A stretch of 39,541 bases of DNA from an uncultured bacterium. GTDB taxonomy: Bacteria > Planctomycetota > UBA1135 > GCA-002686595. The stretch spans positions 1 through 39,541 of the forward strand of contig CALBMX010000046.1 in assembly GCA_937896235.1 (NCBI GenBank), given 5' to 3'. The notes beneath the pieces are model-generated. The model saw only the letters and a list, made by a program, of their open reading frames with translations. It was not told the origin of the DNA and made no database searches. A program made the position numbers and the translations under genes. This document shows, piece after piece, positions 1 through 8,872 of the stretch (within the stretch, counting starts at the first letter, position 1; each line of letters opens with the position of its first letter).

Positions 1-12
1 CGGGGTTTGACC

Positions 13-1323
13 TTAGGCACTAGCGACTTCTACGAGCTCGACAAGCACTTCAGCGATGCGGTCGCATTGCTCCACCGTCGTCGACGCGGGCGGCATGGCG
101 TACAGAATGTTGCCAAGAGGACGGAGTAAAACGCCTCGCGCAGTTGCCGCCTGACGAAGCACTGGCGCCTGGCTCGCAAGGTAGCCCTGCTCTCCATGAG
201 CTAGGTCAAACGCGACGATTCCCCCCTGCCTCCTCAACCCGAGTACCCGCGGTTTTGAGGCTCCGCTTGGCTCGGCCCCGAACTCCCACAAGTGCTCGCG
301 TAACTTGGATTCGATGCGCGCGCCGATCTTGTCCAAGACGGCGGGAACATCCCGGCTCAAAGTGAGCTCGAGTGAGGCGAGGGCAGCCGCACATCCGATC
401 GGGTGCGCGGTAAATGTGTGGCCGTGGAAAAAGGCGGCCCCACGATCTTGAGAGACAAAACACTCAAAGAACCGCTCCGAGGCCATGGTGACCGACATCG
501 GGGTCATGCCTCCCGTCAGCCCCTTCGCCAGGCACATCAGGTCAGGCGCAATCCCCGCGACATCGCAGGCGAACAGCTTGCCCGTGCGACCGAATCCGGT
601 CATGACCTCGTCGGCGATAAGTGGCAGGTCGCGCGCCGTGCAAAGCGCGCGAAGCTCGCGCAGGAACGCGGGCGACTGCATGAGCATCCCTCCAGCGCCT
701 TGAACCAGAGGTTCAAGGATCACGCCCGCCGCCGTATCGCCTAGCTCGTCAAGAGTCGCGGTGATGGCCTTGATGTTCGGGGCGGAGAGGCGCGCACCAA
801 AGAGAAGCTCGCGGAATGGCTCGAAGAAAGGGTCCGGATCGCCAATGGCCATCGCGCCAAAAGTGTCACCGTGATAGGCGTGCTCCAGACCAACAAACAC
901 GCGCCGCTGTCCTTGGTCCTGGTGTTGCCAAAACTGAATCACCATCTTGAGGGCGACCTCAATCGCGGTCGAACCGTCGTCGGAATAAAACACGCGGGTG
1001 AGCCCCTCGGGAGTCACCTCAACCAAACGCTCCGCCAGCCGAACCGCTGGCTCATGGGTCGCCCCGGCAAAGAGTACGTGATCCAAACGAAGAGCCTGAT
1101 CCGCCATTGCCTGGGCAATCGCGAGCTCTCCATGGCCGTGCAGGATTGCCCACCAAGACGAAATGGCGTCTATGATCTCGGTGCCATCCTCCAGGGTGAT
1201 CACCGAACCCTTCGCCGAGCTTACGGGCAGTGGAGCAACCTCGATCCCGTGCTGCGTGTACGGGTGCCACGAGACGGCGGCGTCGCGCTCGACAAGAGAA
1301 GGGGAGGTGCGTTTGATGTTCAT
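13..1323 (-). CDS. bioA: Adenosylmethionine-8-amino-7-oxononanoate aminotransferase
   Basis: This 436-residue PLP enzyme converts KAPA to DAPA in the cytoplasm, using S-adenosylmethionine as amino donor in the classical BioA family. The N-terminal WHPYTQ and SSWWA motifs typical of BioA are at about residues 19-24 and 55-59. The LEHAYHGDTFGAMAIGD block is near 146-162, the PLP-ring aspartate lies in IADEVMTGFGRTG (D238), and the Schiff-base lysine is K267 in LAKGLTGG. Length matches the family (about 430 aa). The ATG at 1321-1323 lies only 10 nt after the bioF-bioD stop, so it is the last gene of a bioB-bioFD-bioA transcript. The retained BioA-specific motifs argue against a generic class III aminotransferase such as an ornithine or GABA enzyme. 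Confidence 0.96.
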   Translation of the reverse strand: MNIKRTSPSLVERDAAVSWHPYTQHGIEVAPLPVSSAKGSVITLEDGTEIIDAISSWWAILHGHGELAIAQAMADQALRLDHVLFAGATHEPAVRLAERLVEVTPEGLTRVFYSDDGSTAIEVALKMVIQFWQHQDQGQRRVFVGLEHAYHGDTFGAMAIGDPDPFFEPFRELLFGARLSAPNIKAITATLDELGDTAAGVILEPLVQGAGGMLMQSPAFLRELRALCTARDLPLIADEVMTGFGRTGKLFACDVAGIAPDLMCLAKGLTGGMTPMSVTMASERFFECFVSQDRGAAFFHGHTFTAHPIGCAAALASLELTLSRDVPAVLDKIGARIESKLREHLWEFGAEPSGASKPRVLGLRRQGGIVAFDLAHGEQGYLASQAPVLRQAATARGVLLRPLGNILYAMPPASTTVEQCDRIAEVLVELVEVASA

Positions 1324-1333
1324 GACTGGCGCA

Positions 1334-3214
1334 CTAGAGGCGCTCGAGAAGGCGAGCGAATTCGCAGCCGGTCGAGCTGCGAAGCCAATCGTCGAGGGTG
1401 TTGGTGTCTAGCACTTGGAAGACGGGAATCTCAATCACTGGAGTACCATCGCTCAGCTCGCGAAGAGACTTGGCGTTGGAGTCGTGCCGGGGCCCGATCA
1501 GCAAGATCATCACAGGTACAAGGTGTCGAGTGCGCATGGCCTCTAAGCTGAGAAGCGTGTGGTTCAAAGTGCCGAGGCCCGAACGCGCAACCAAGATTGC
1601 GGGTACGCCGACTCGCCGCAGCCAGTCGACTTGTAGGTCAGCGTGACCGTCTTGGATCGCGTAGGGAACCAAAAGGCCACCGGCCAACTCAACCACAAGA
1701 CGCGAAGTGGGCGCACCTTTGCGCAGCTCAAGCAGCGCAGCTGCAAGGCCCTCTGGACGAACGGAAACGCCCTCCGCTGACGCGGCCTCGTGGGGCGAGG
1801 CCGGGAGCGCTAACTGCCAGCTCGGTTCCGCCACTTCGGTTTTGTCAAGTGCGGCCAAGCGCCTCACGGTCTCACTGTCCGAGTCCGCTCCGGTCTGAAC
1901 GGGTTTCCAGTAGCAGACGTCGCCCGTGCCCTTATAGGCTCGAGAGACCAAAGCGGCGGCGACCGTCTTTCCAACGTCGGTACCGGTACCGGCAATGGCG
2001 ACCGCCTTCGCAAGGGGAGCATGGACCTGCTCTCGGCTTGCTGGAGTCACTTGGATCTGCCTGATGAGGTCGAGGTCGCGAAAGGCCTGGGCCAGGCGCT
2101 CGACCTCACTCTTTGTGTGAAACGCATGCGTCACGATGCGGAGTCGCGACGATCCAGCAGGAACCGTCGGCGGCCTGACCGCGCGCACGTCGAAACCTAG
2201 ATTCCAAAGTGCTGTCGAAGCCTTGAGGGCGACCTGCTCGTCACCTAGAACAACACTAAGGATCGCAGCCTCCGGCACAGGAAGATCGAGGGCAGTGGCA
2301 AGCGCACGCGCATGCACCAACGCACGCCTGCCTAGTTCGGGCTCGTCCTTCACAACCGCAATGGCCTCCGCAAACGAAGCCGCAAGAGCCGGCGTCGAGG
2401 CCGTGGTAAAGATGAACGATCGCGAGCGATTCAGCAGCACATCGATCAACACCCGTGAGCCCACGACTAGAGCGCCGCCGGTGCCTAGGGCCTTTCCTCC
2501 AGTGATCGTCCGAGCGATCAGGCGAGTCTCCGGGTCGTTGGTCAATGCGTGCGCCGCTCCGCGCATTCCAGGACCGATCAAGCCAACCGAATGAGCCTCA
2601 TCGACGATCAAGTAGGCATCGTACCTCTTGCACATGCTGTCGAGAGCGGCGAGTGGTGCAAGGTCGCCATCCATGGAATAGACGCCCTCGACGACGACAA
2701 AGCGGCGCTTAGAGGCCGGCTCGGTCCGCAGCTTCTCTTCGAGTTCGATTAGATCCCTATGATCAAAAACGACAACACGTGCTTTGGCGAGCCGAAGCCC
2801 GTCGATGATCGAGGCGTGGTTGGCCGCCGCACTAAACACAACATCCCCTGCGCGCGCCAAGCTGGTGAGCAGCCCTAAGTTGGCCTGGTAGCCCGAGGGG
2901 AAAAAGAGAGCGGCCTCCGTGCCCAGCCAGTCCGCTGCAAGAGATTCCAGCTCGCCGTGACCAGCGCCACCTCCAAGCAGTCGCGCAGCGCGTCCGCCCG
3001 CGCCGTACCGCGCCATGGCTGCGCGGCCCGCTTCGATCACACGCGGATGCGAGGCGAGCCCAAGGTAATCATTCGAGGTGAAATCAATAGGCGCGTTGGG
3101 AGCGGCGGAGGCCCCGGCGCGTCCCTCTACACTCCGAAGTCGGCCCGCCAAGTCCAGCGCTTCGAGTTCGGCGGCGAGCTCAGCGCTCAGATCCGTCGGC
3201 TGCTTTGCGCCCAT
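1334..3214 (-). CDS. Fused KAPA synthase (BioF) and dethiobiotin synthetase (BioD)
   Basis: One 626-residue frame carries two biotin enzymes. Residues 1-385 are BioF (pimeloyl thioester plus alanine to KAPA): FTSNDYLGLA near 45-54, PSGYQANLG near 106-114, the PLP aspartate and histidine in VDEAHSVG (D205, H208) and the PLP lysine K241 in TGGKALGTGGA. Residues about 400-626 are BioD (DAPA plus CO2 plus ATP to dethiobiotin): P-loop GTGTDVGKT at 409-417, KPVQTG at 437-442 and the VVELAGGLLVP motif. There is no stop or frameshift between the halves, only a short linker near 386-402. Both halves look catalytically complete. BioA, the enzyme acting between these two steps, is encoded separately just downstream. 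The start is 5 nt after the bioB stop, indicating one operon. No single gene symbol fits; it is bioF plus bioD. Confidence 0.95.
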   Translation of the reverse strand: MGAKQPTDLSAELAAELEALDLAGRLRSVEGRAGASAAPNAPIDFTSNDYLGLASHPRVIEAGRAAMARYGAGGRAARLLGGGAGHGELESLAADWLGTEAALFFPSGYQANLGLLTSLARAGDVVFSAAANHASIIDGLRLAKARVVVFDHRDLIELEEKLRTEPASKRRFVVVEGVYSMDGDLAPLAALDSMCKRYDAYLIVDEAHSVGLIGPGMRGAAHALTNDPETRLIARTITGGKALGTGGALVVGSRVLIDVLLNRSRSFIFTTASTPALAASFAEAIAVVKDEPELGRRALVHARALATALDLPVPEAAILSVVLGDEQVALKASTALWNLGFDVRAVRPPTVPAGSSRLRIVTHAFHTKSEVERLAQAFRDLDLIRQIQVTPASREQVHAPLAKAVAIAGTGTDVGKTVAAALVSRAYKGTGDVCYWKPVQTGADSDSETVRRLAALDKTEVAEPSWQLALPASPHEAASAEGVSVRPEGLAAALLELRKGAPTSRLVVELAGGLLVPYAIQDGHADLQVDWLRRVGVPAILVARSGLGTLNHTLLSLEAMRTRHLVPVMILLIGPRHDSNAKSLRELSDGTPVIEIPVFQVLDTNTLDDWLRSSTGCEFARLLERL

Positions 3215-3219
3215 CGGTT

Positions 3220-4224
3220 TCAGCTGCCACTCTTGCGCGACTTTGCCGTACCGACGCCATTCAGTCCTAACTTAGCGAGCATGGACGCATCCGACGAGCG
3301 GCTTGGATTCGGAGTGGTGAGCAGCTCGTCGCCGACAAAAATCGAATTCGCACCGGCGAGGAAACACATCGCCTGGGCCTCCTCCGAGAGCTCCTGGCGA
3401 CCCGCGCTCAGGCGCACCCTGCACTTAGGCATCGCTATCCGCGCGACGGCGACTGTGCGAACCATCTCGGTCCAGTCGACGACTTGAGAGTCGGCCATCG
3501 GCGTTCCCTCGACAGGGACAAGCGCGTTGATCGGCACACTCTCCGGCTGTGGCTCCAGCGAGGACAACTCGAAGATCAGCTCCGCACGCTGGTCACGACT
3601 TTCGCCGAGCCCAAGAATCCCGCCGGCACAGACATGGAGTCCTGCTTGGCGCACGTTGTCCAGCGTCTGCAACCGGTCGTCAAAGGTGCGCGTCGTCACG
3701 ATCTTGTCGTAATGGCTGCGCCCGGTGTCCAAGTTGTGGTTGTAATAGTCGAGCCCCGCACCCGCCAAGCGATCCGCCTGGTCGCTCGTCAGCATGCCCA
3801 GCGTCACGCAGCTCTCTAAGCCCAGGTCGTGAACGCCCTTGACCATCTCAAGCACGCGATCGAATTCGGGACCGTCTTTGATCTCTCTCCAGGCCGCACC
3901 CATGCAGAAGCGATCGGCGCCACCATCCTTCGCGCGTTTTGCAGCGGCGAGAACGGTATCAATCTGCATCAGCGGTTCGCGCTCTACGGGAGTCTTGTGG
4001 TGCGCACTCTGCGAGCAGTAGCCACAGTTCTCCGCGCAACCGCCAGTCTTGATCGAAAGCAGCTGCGAGCACTGAACGGACAGCGGGTCGTGAAACGCGC
4101 GGTGCACGGTGGCCGCCTCGAATACAAGCTCGAGAAGGGGCCGCGCATACAGCGCTTGGATTTCAGCCAGGCTGGTGGAGGTGGAAGTCGGGAGCGCGAT
4201 CGCGCCTTGTGCGTTGGGAGTCAT
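3220..4224 (-). CDS. bioB: Biotin synthase
   Basis: BioB is the radical SAM enzyme that inserts sulfur into dethiobiotin, the last step of biotin synthesis. The 334-residue protein has the SAM-cluster motif CAENCGYC (C63, C67, C70) followed by SQSAHH, the MGAAWRE block, the YYNHNLDT motif and the VRLSAGR segment that provides the arginine ligand of the auxiliary 2Fe-2S cluster. Length is normal for bacterial BioB. It is the first gene of the minus-strand operon bioB-bioFD-bioA. The 170-bp region upstream separates it from a divergent tryptophan dioxygenase gene. I saw no convincing BirA or BioR operator there. The pimeloyl-forming genes (bioC, bioH or bioW) are not in the window. Confidence 0.97.
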   Translation of the reverse strand: MTPNAQGAIALPTSTSTSLAEIQALYARPLLELVFEAATVHRAFHDPLSVQCSQLLSIKTGGCAENCGYCSQSAHHKTPVEREPLMQIDTVLAAAKRAKDGGADRFCMGAAWREIKDGPEFDRVLEMVKGVHDLGLESCVTLGMLTSDQADRLAGAGLDYYNHNLDTGRSHYDKIVTTRTFDDRLQTLDNVRQAGLHVCAGGILGLGESRDQRAELIFELSSLEPQPESVPINALVPVEGTPMADSQVVDWTEMVRTVAVARIAMPKCRVRLSAGRQELSEEAQAMCFLAGANSIFVGDELLTTPNPSRSSDASMLAKLGLNGVGTAKSRKSGS

Positions 4225-4278
4225 GGGGCGCAGAGGTTAACGTGTGGGCAATCTCTAGGCGGGATGTGGTCGCGGTTT

Positions 4279-4306
4279 TTGCTATGTCAGCTTCACATCG
4301 TATGAT
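4279..4306 (+). promoter_or_regulatory. Candidate sigma-70-type promoter for the tryptophan dioxygenase gene
   Basis: TTGCTA at 4279-4284 (4 of 6 matches to the -35 consensus) is followed after 16 bp by TATGAT at 4301-4306 (5 of 6 matches to the -10 consensus). It would give a leader of about 80 nt before the ATG at 4395. The assignment rests on sequence match alone, and the same 170-bp region must also drive bioB on the other strand. Confidence 0.3.
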
Positions 4307-4394
4307 TGGGAGGACATTATCGACATGGGCGTCTCGTTTGGCGGCCCCCTTTCCAATCGGTCTCCGAACCACCCAGAGCCCCTAGCAACCCCCC

Positions 4395-5507
4395 ATGAGT
4401 ACCGAAAAACGCGTCAATTACTGGGAATACATCCGTGTCGAAGAGCTCCTCGAGCTACAGGGTGGCGTTGAGAACGACGAATCTACCCTCGGAAATGACG
4501 AGGTCATGTTTATCGTCGTGCACCAGGTTTATGAGCTGTGGTTCAAGTTGATGCTGCGCGAACTTGGGAGCGCTCGCGACCTCTTTCAGGACGGCCCCGT
4601 CGAAGAGCAGGCCATGAGCGGCGCCGTTCACTGCCTACGCCGCGTGGGGACCGTGCTCGAGCGATGTGTGGATCACTTCACGATCATGGAGACACTTTCG
4701 ACCCGAGATTACCTGTCTTTTCGCGACAAGCTGATGCCCGCATCGGGGTTCCAAAGTGGCCAGCTCCGCGAGGTCGAGCTCATCTTGGGGCTCCCCGATG
4801 AAGACCGCATTCCACTCGGTGTCGAGGGCGACTACATGCAAGCGCTTCGCAGTCACGACGGGGAGAAGTCTCCCGCGTTCGAGCGGGTGGAGAGAATGAG
4901 AGACAGTGGCTCTACGATTCGAGAGGTCATTGACGAGTGGTTGTTCCGCACGCCCATCGACGGCGTAGGCCCAGATGATGAGGGCAGTGAAGCTCAACTC
5001 CAGAGGTTTATCGAAAGCTATCTCGGAGCGGTCGACAAGGAGATCGACTTGTCCTGCGGGGTCGCTCTATCGCGCTCCCACACAGCCGATGACAAGGCGA
5101 CTTTGATTGCGCGCTATGAAAGAGAGAAGGCGGGACAAGCTGCTTTTCTCAACCCGAGTGAAGAGGAAGGAGGCGCGCGCAGGCGCCGTATCCGAGCGGC
5201 GATTCTGTTCATTACGACCTACCGCGAGCTCCCCTTGTTGTCGTGGCCGCGCGAGCTCGTGGATCAGCTGGTTGAGCTCGAGCAGAAGTTCCTAATTTTC
5301 CGCCAGCGCCACGCGCGCATGGTGGAGCGAGTCATCGGGAGACGCACCGGAACTGGCGGTAGCGCTGGGGTCGACTACTTGGATGCTACAGCCTTGAAGT
5401 ACCGTATCTTCAAGGATATTTGGGCGTGCCGAACCTGCCAAATTCGGGCCAATGCAGCACCGCCACTAGAGAATGCTGCCTTCTACGGCTTCCGCAGCGC
5501 GGACTAG
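4395..5507 (+). CDS. Tryptophan 2,3-dioxygenase
   Basis: This haem enzyme opens the indole ring of L-tryptophan to N-formylkynurenine, the first step of the kynurenine route. The 370-residue protein shows the family signatures in order: YWEYIRVEELLELQ near 9-22, VVHQVYELWFKLMLRE with the active-site histidine H43, STRDYLSFRDKLMPASGFQS (an arginine and a phenylalanine-rich substrate pocket), and FRQRHARMVERVIG carrying the probable proximal haem ligand H306. GTGGSAGVDYLDAT follows as the substrate loop. It is longer than the roughly 280-aa proteobacterial form and closer in length to the animal type. No kynurenine formamidase or kynureninase gene is next to it, so its pathway partners must lie elsewhere. 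A TTG-started lipoprotein gene follows 2 nt after its stop. Confidence 0.93.
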   Translation: MSTEKRVNYWEYIRVEELLELQGGVENDESTLGNDEVMFIVVHQVYELWFKLMLRELGSARDLFQDGPVEEQAMSGAVHCLRRVGTVLERCVDHFTIMETLSTRDYLSFRDKLMPASGFQSGQLREVELILGLPDEDRIPLGVEGDYMQALRSHDGEKSPAFERVERMRDSGSTIREVIDEWLFRTPIDGVGPDDEGSEAQLQRFIESYLGAVDKEIDLSCGVALSRSHTADDKATLIARYEREKAGQAAFLNPSEEEGGARRRRIRAAILFITTYRELPLLSWPRELVDQLVELEQKFLIFRQRHARMVERVIGRRTGTGGSAGVDYLDATALKYRIFKDIWACRTCQIRANAAPPLENAAFYGFRSAD

Positions 5508-5509
5508 AG

Positions 5510-6115
5510 TTGGGCACTCTACCCAAAGTTCTCCTCGCCTTGGCAGTTGCGCTTTCCGGATGCGTTACGGAAGACGTTAGCAGGGAAGCGTCGGAGACAG
5601 AGAAGGTTCTTGAGGGTCTGTTTCAAGGGGGACCTCGCCCGGATGTCTCCTTGGCGCCGCAAAGCAAATGGGAAGCTCTTCGGGTGGAATACGATGAAGA
5701 CAACGATGGCTTTATCCTGCCCCAGGAGCTACCTAATCGCGATTTTGAGCGTTTTGACCGAAACGGCGATGGCCGGGTTTCCCTGCTGGACTACCCTGCC
5801 GAGAGCGGGGAAATCCAAGTCTGGGTTCACGAGCGACTGGAAGCCCGGGCCGCGAGTCGTGTTCTATGGGAAGCCCTGGGGATACGCTTGACGAGGGAGC
5901 CCGCCGCGTGGCTAGAAAGGTTTCGCGAGCTGGACTCCGACGCTGACCTCGGCTTGAATCGCGCAGAGCTCAACGCGGCGTTGGCACCTAGGAATGCGGA
6001 GCGCCGCGACGGCGTCTCCGCATTGCTAGAGTTGACGGATGCTAACAGCAATGACCAACTCGACTGGCTCGAGCTGGAGGCCCTGATCGAGCGAGCTAGC
6101 GACGGAAGTCGTTAA
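5510..6115 (+). CDS. Small EF-hand lipoprotein (TTG start)
   Basis: I place the start at the TTG at 5510-5512, two bases after the dioxygenase stop. From there the frame begins with a short lysine-containing n-region, a hydrophobic stretch and the lipobox ALSGC with the cysteine at residue 18, giving a 201-residue lipoprotein. Four calcium-loop-like segments follow: DEDNDGFILPQE and DRNGDGRVSLLD match the canonical EF-hand loop well, while DSDADLGLNRAE and DANSNDQLDWLE are close matches. The middle is helical and charged. The function is unknown; exported calcium-binding EF-hand proteins are common in planctomycetes. It is probably co-transcribed with the dioxygenase. Its last 20 bases overlap the 3' end of the convergent DUF547 gene. 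Confidence 0.75.
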   Translation: MGTLPKVLLALAVALSGCVTEDVSREASETEKVLEGLFQGGPRPDVSLAPQSKWEALRVEYDEDNDGFILPQELPNRDFERFDRNGDGRVSLLDYPAESGEIQVWVHERLEARAASRVLWEALGIRLTREPAAWLERFRELDSDADLGLNRAELNAALAPRNAERRDGVSALLELTDANSNDQLDWLELEALIERASDGSR

Positions 6116-6962
6116 GCTTCCAGTCGTACTCGCCAAAGTTTAGGTCTGCATCGCGGATCCACGCGCGCGCCTCGGCAGTGGCTCCTAGCGACAGGGGGGC
6201 GTTCGTGATCAGGAAGTCCCTCAGGTCGGTCGCTTTGGAGCCTGGAGACGCCTCGGTTGTAAAGTCGTCGCCGTACCATTTGAAGATGCTTGAGATCGTG
6301 ACCGTGTTCGCCTGCTTGTCGAACCTGTTGCGGGACGTTTGCGACAGAAATCCTTTCATCTGTTCCGCGAGTTGACTTTCGACCTGCTCACCTGTGTAGG
6401 CCTCGGCGCGAAGCGGTGGGCAACCGCTGGAAGCGCAGTTGACAGCAGCGTGAATGCGCGGGTCGCCAAACTGAGGACGAAGAATCGCGTTCTCTATTTG
6501 GTTCAGAGTAAGGTTCTCACTTTTACCATCAGGGTGAAAAGCGGGCATCGGTACGATCGCCAAATCCCACGGCCCCTTGTCGCCCATTTTGATGTCGGTG
6601 ATGGACTCTAAGCGGCGGTCGCCTCCAAGGTCGTAGTTGTCGAGGACTAACTGCAACGTATAGGCGTTGTAGACGTTGATCCAGAAGGCCAAACGCTCTT
6701 CGCGATCCCACGTTTTTATAAGGTCCGGAGTTACGGCGGCGACACTCTTTGCATACATGTCGAGCATGCTTCGATCGCGCAGCAGGCCCGAATAATCAAC
6801 AAGCTCGTCATGCACATGGCGCTCGAGTAGCGCAGTGAGGGCGCGATGCTCGAAGGTGACACGCTTGGCGGCCGCTAGCGGCGCCGGTTGTGCATCTTGG
6901 GCGAGTGCGGGTACCGTAAGAGCACCCAGAGTGAGTGCGAAGGCAAGGGTCAGGTTCTTCAT
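6096..6962 (-). CDS. Secreted DUF547-domain protein
   Basis: The 288-residue protein starts with a Sec signal peptide (basic MKN, then a leucine- and alanine-rich core ending ALAQDA, cleavage near residue 21). The remainder matches DUF547: the AFWINVYNAYTLQLVLDNY segment, the KMGDKGPWD region, the DPRIHAAVNCASSGCPPL motif with its paired cysteines, and ISSIFKWYGDDF near the C-terminus. DUF547 proteins are widespread exported or periplasmic proteins without a settled biochemical role. The gene is convergent with the EF-hand lipoprotein gene and the two share 20 bp at their 3' ends. It lies 30 bp downstream of the UbiD-like gene on the same strand, so the two could share a transcript. Confidence 0.87.
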   Translation of the reverse strand: MKNLTLAFALTLGALTVPALAQDAQPAPLAAAKRVTFEHRALTALLERHVHDELVDYSGLLRDRSMLDMYAKSVAAVTPDLIKTWDREERLAFWINVYNAYTLQLVLDNYDLGGDRRLESITDIKMGDKGPWDLAIVPMPAFHPDGKSENLTLNQIENAILRPQFGDPRIHAAVNCASSGCPPLRAEAYTGEQVESQLAEQMKGFLSQTSRNRFDKQANTVTISSIFKWYGDDFTTEASPGSKATDLRDFLITNAPLSLGATAEARAWIRDADLNFGEYDWKLNDFRR

Positions 6963-6992
6963 AGTCGTCTCTACGTTTGGCGGGCGGCGAGG

Positions 6993-8804
6993 TTAGTCCA
7001 GGTGGGCGCGGTCCGAGTCACCCATGTCCACACCGCCGCTTGGGAAATACTCTTTCCAGCGGCGATCGACCAAGTTGGCTGTGTCGGGGTCGCAAAATAG
7101 CTCTTCCGGGTACCAGGACTTCATGCGCGCGTCCAGCACGACGGGTGGTGTAAAAGCTGCGTGGTTCTTGATGAGATCTACACTTTTCGCCGTCAAGTCA
7201 CTGGCGGGGTCAAAGCGAGTGAACGTGGTCCAGAGGAAGTTCATCGAGCTCTTCGAGGCCCGTACTGCGTCATCGGTAAGGACGATAAAGGGCCAATCGG
7301 CGAAGGCTGGATCGGAGGCGACCACCGCTCCCAAGTCGGGGGCACCGGCGTGGGGTGCGCCCTCGACCACGAGGCACCCTGGTGAGAATACGCACACCTT
7401 GGAGATCGCATTTGAGGGTGAGCCTCTGAACTCGCGTGGCAATTCGCGGCGCTTGTCGCCGAGCCCGAGGAGGATGCCTTTGGACCCCTCATTCACCTGG
7501 GGACCCGCGTAGTCAAGCGAGTCCATGGATAGGTTCGGCATCAGGAAGAGGTCGGTGCGGAAGTCGGCCCGCTCCAGCACGTGGGTGAGCACGTCGCGGA
7601 AGTCGCGCAGGCCCCCCGAGAGTCCGGGAGGTTTGTCGAGTACGAGCAGGAACTTGGTGAGCGAGAGTTGACCCTCCCCAAGGATGCGGAACGCACTAGC
7701 CATCGCCTCTCGGCGGTAGCGGTCCTGCACGACAGCGGCGGAGAGGGAGTGGTAACCCGTCTCGCCATAACTCCAAAGATCGCGCACACCTGGCATGACG
7801 ACGGGGAACAGCGGAGACAGTAAATCCTGGAGATAGTCACCCAGAAAAAAGTCCTCTTGGCGCGGCTTGCCAACAACTGTCGCCGGGAAGATCGCGTCCT
7901 TCTTGTGGAGAAGGGCTTTGCAGCGAAATACAGGATACGGGTGCGTTTCCGAGTAGTATCCGTAGTGATCGCCAAAAGGCCCTTCGGGGCGAACGTCTCC
8001 TGGGCGCACCTCACCGACAAGCGTGAACTCGGAGTCTGCGATCAGGGGAAGGGGCCCCGCACCGTTTTCCGCCATGCGCAGCTTCTGACCTAGCGCCAGG
8101 CTTGTGAGGAGAAGCTCGGGAACGTTCTCCGGCAGCGGGGCGATCGCCCCCAGAATCGAGGCCGGCGGACCGCCCAAGTGAATGTTGACGGGAAGGGCTC
8201 GGTTCAAACGCATCGCCTCGGCCAGGTGGAAGCCACCACCCTTGCCGATCTGCATGTGCAAACCCGTCGTGCAGTCGTCATAGATTTGCACGCGGTACAT
8301 GCCGAGGTTGTGCCCGCCAGTTTCGGGGTGCTCCGTGTAGACCAGGGGCAGGGTGAGGAACGGACCACCGTCACGTTTCCATGTGCGAAGGGCGGGTAAC
8401 CGTGTCAGCTGAGGTGGGCTAGAGATGCGCTCGGGACCGGTCCCTCTAGTCTTCAGGCCGACCTTGGCGAGACGCGCAAAAAGCTTACGGTGTCGCCAGA
8501 GTTTTGCGGGGGTCGGTGGCATGAGCTCTTCGGGCAGGCGAGCGGCTGCGGCGATGACCTCGCCGGGTTCTCCTCCAAAAGCGAGCTGCACCCGCCTTTC
8601 GGTGCCAAAAAGATTTGTCACCAGCGGGAAGTCGCAGCCTTCGACGTTCGTGAACAAGAGCGCGGGCCCACCAGCGGCGATCACGCGGCGGTGGACTTCG
8701 GCAGCTTCGAGGTCGCGGCTAACGGGAGTGTCAATTTCGACGAGATCACCTTCACGGCGCAGAACGTCGAGGAAGGCGGGAAGATCGCGGGGGGCAGGTC
8801 TCAT
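6993..8804 (-). CDS. UbiD-family prenylated-FMN-dependent decarboxylase
   Basis: The protein (603 aa from the ATG at 8804) belongs to the UbiD family, whose members decarboxylate aromatic or alpha,beta-unsaturated acids with prenylated FMN. Supporting segments are the N-terminal FLDVLRREGDLVEI block, GGHNLGMYRVQIYDD with the cofactor-contacting asparagine and arginine, HLGGPPASILGA, and the catalytic-loop segment EGPFGDHYGYYSE. It is about 100 residues longer than E. coli UbiD, mostly at the C-terminus. No ubiX homologue is adjacent. A GTG 11 codons upstream (8837) is a possible alternative start, but the added residues look unlike the family. The physiological substrate, for example a quinone precursor, cannot be assigned from the sequence. 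An insertion sequence ends 68 bp upstream, so the native promoter may be displaced. Confidence 0.88.
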   Translation of the reverse strand: MRPAPRDLPAFLDVLRREGDLVEIDTPVSRDLEAAEVHRRVIAAGGPALLFTNVEGCDFPLVTNLFGTERRVQLAFGGEPGEVIAAAARLPEELMPPTPAKLWRHRKLFARLAKVGLKTRGTGPERISSPPQLTRLPALRTWKRDGGPFLTLPLVYTEHPETGGHNLGMYRVQIYDDCTTGLHMQIGKGGGFHLAEAMRLNRALPVNIHLGGPPASILGAIAPLPENVPELLLTSLALGQKLRMAENGAGPLPLIADSEFTLVGEVRPGDVRPEGPFGDHYGYYSETHPYPVFRCKALLHKKDAIFPATVVGKPRQEDFFLGDYLQDLLSPLFPVVMPGVRDLWSYGETGYHSLSAAVVQDRYRREAMASAFRILGEGQLSLTKFLLVLDKPPGLSGGLRDFRDVLTHVLERADFRTDLFLMPNLSMDSLDYAGPQVNEGSKGILLGLGDKRRELPREFRGSPSNAISKVCVFSPGCLVVEGAPHAGAPDLGAVVASDPAFADWPFIVLTDDAVRASKSSMNFLWTTFTRFDPASDLTAKSVDLIKNHAAFTPPVVLDARMKSWYPEELFCDPDTANLVDRRWKEYFPSGGVDMGDSDRAHLD

Positions 8805-8868
8805 GGGCGAAGTGTAGCGATGCGAATGGGCATACACGGCTTTTGCCTAAAGGAAAGAGTTCCCTATC

Positions 8869-8872
8869 CTAG
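8869..8872. repeat. Target-site duplication CTAG (left copy)
   Basis: CTAG directly abuts the left inverted repeat of the insertion sequence and is repeated exactly at 10472-10475. CTAG is its own reverse complement, so it can be mistaken for four extra bases of inverted repeat. IS701-type elements are known for 4-bp duplications of YTAR type, which CTAG fits. Confidence 0.7.

Noticed and set aside
871..1551. Plus-strand open frame of 226 codons opposite bioA and the bioF-bioD 3' end
   Set aside because: It lies antisense across two well-supported biotin genes, has no recognisable motif, and its composition is arginine-rich as expected for shadow frames in GC-rich DNA.
4225..4394. Biotin repressor (BirA or BioR) operator upstream of bioB
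   Set aside because: No long dyad resembling the known BirA or BioR operators was found between bioB and the dioxygenase gene.
7541..8020. Minus-strand 159-codon frame within the UbiD-like gene
   Set aside because: It is in another frame of the same strand inside a gene with clear family motifs, and is serine- and arginine-rich with no motif of its own.
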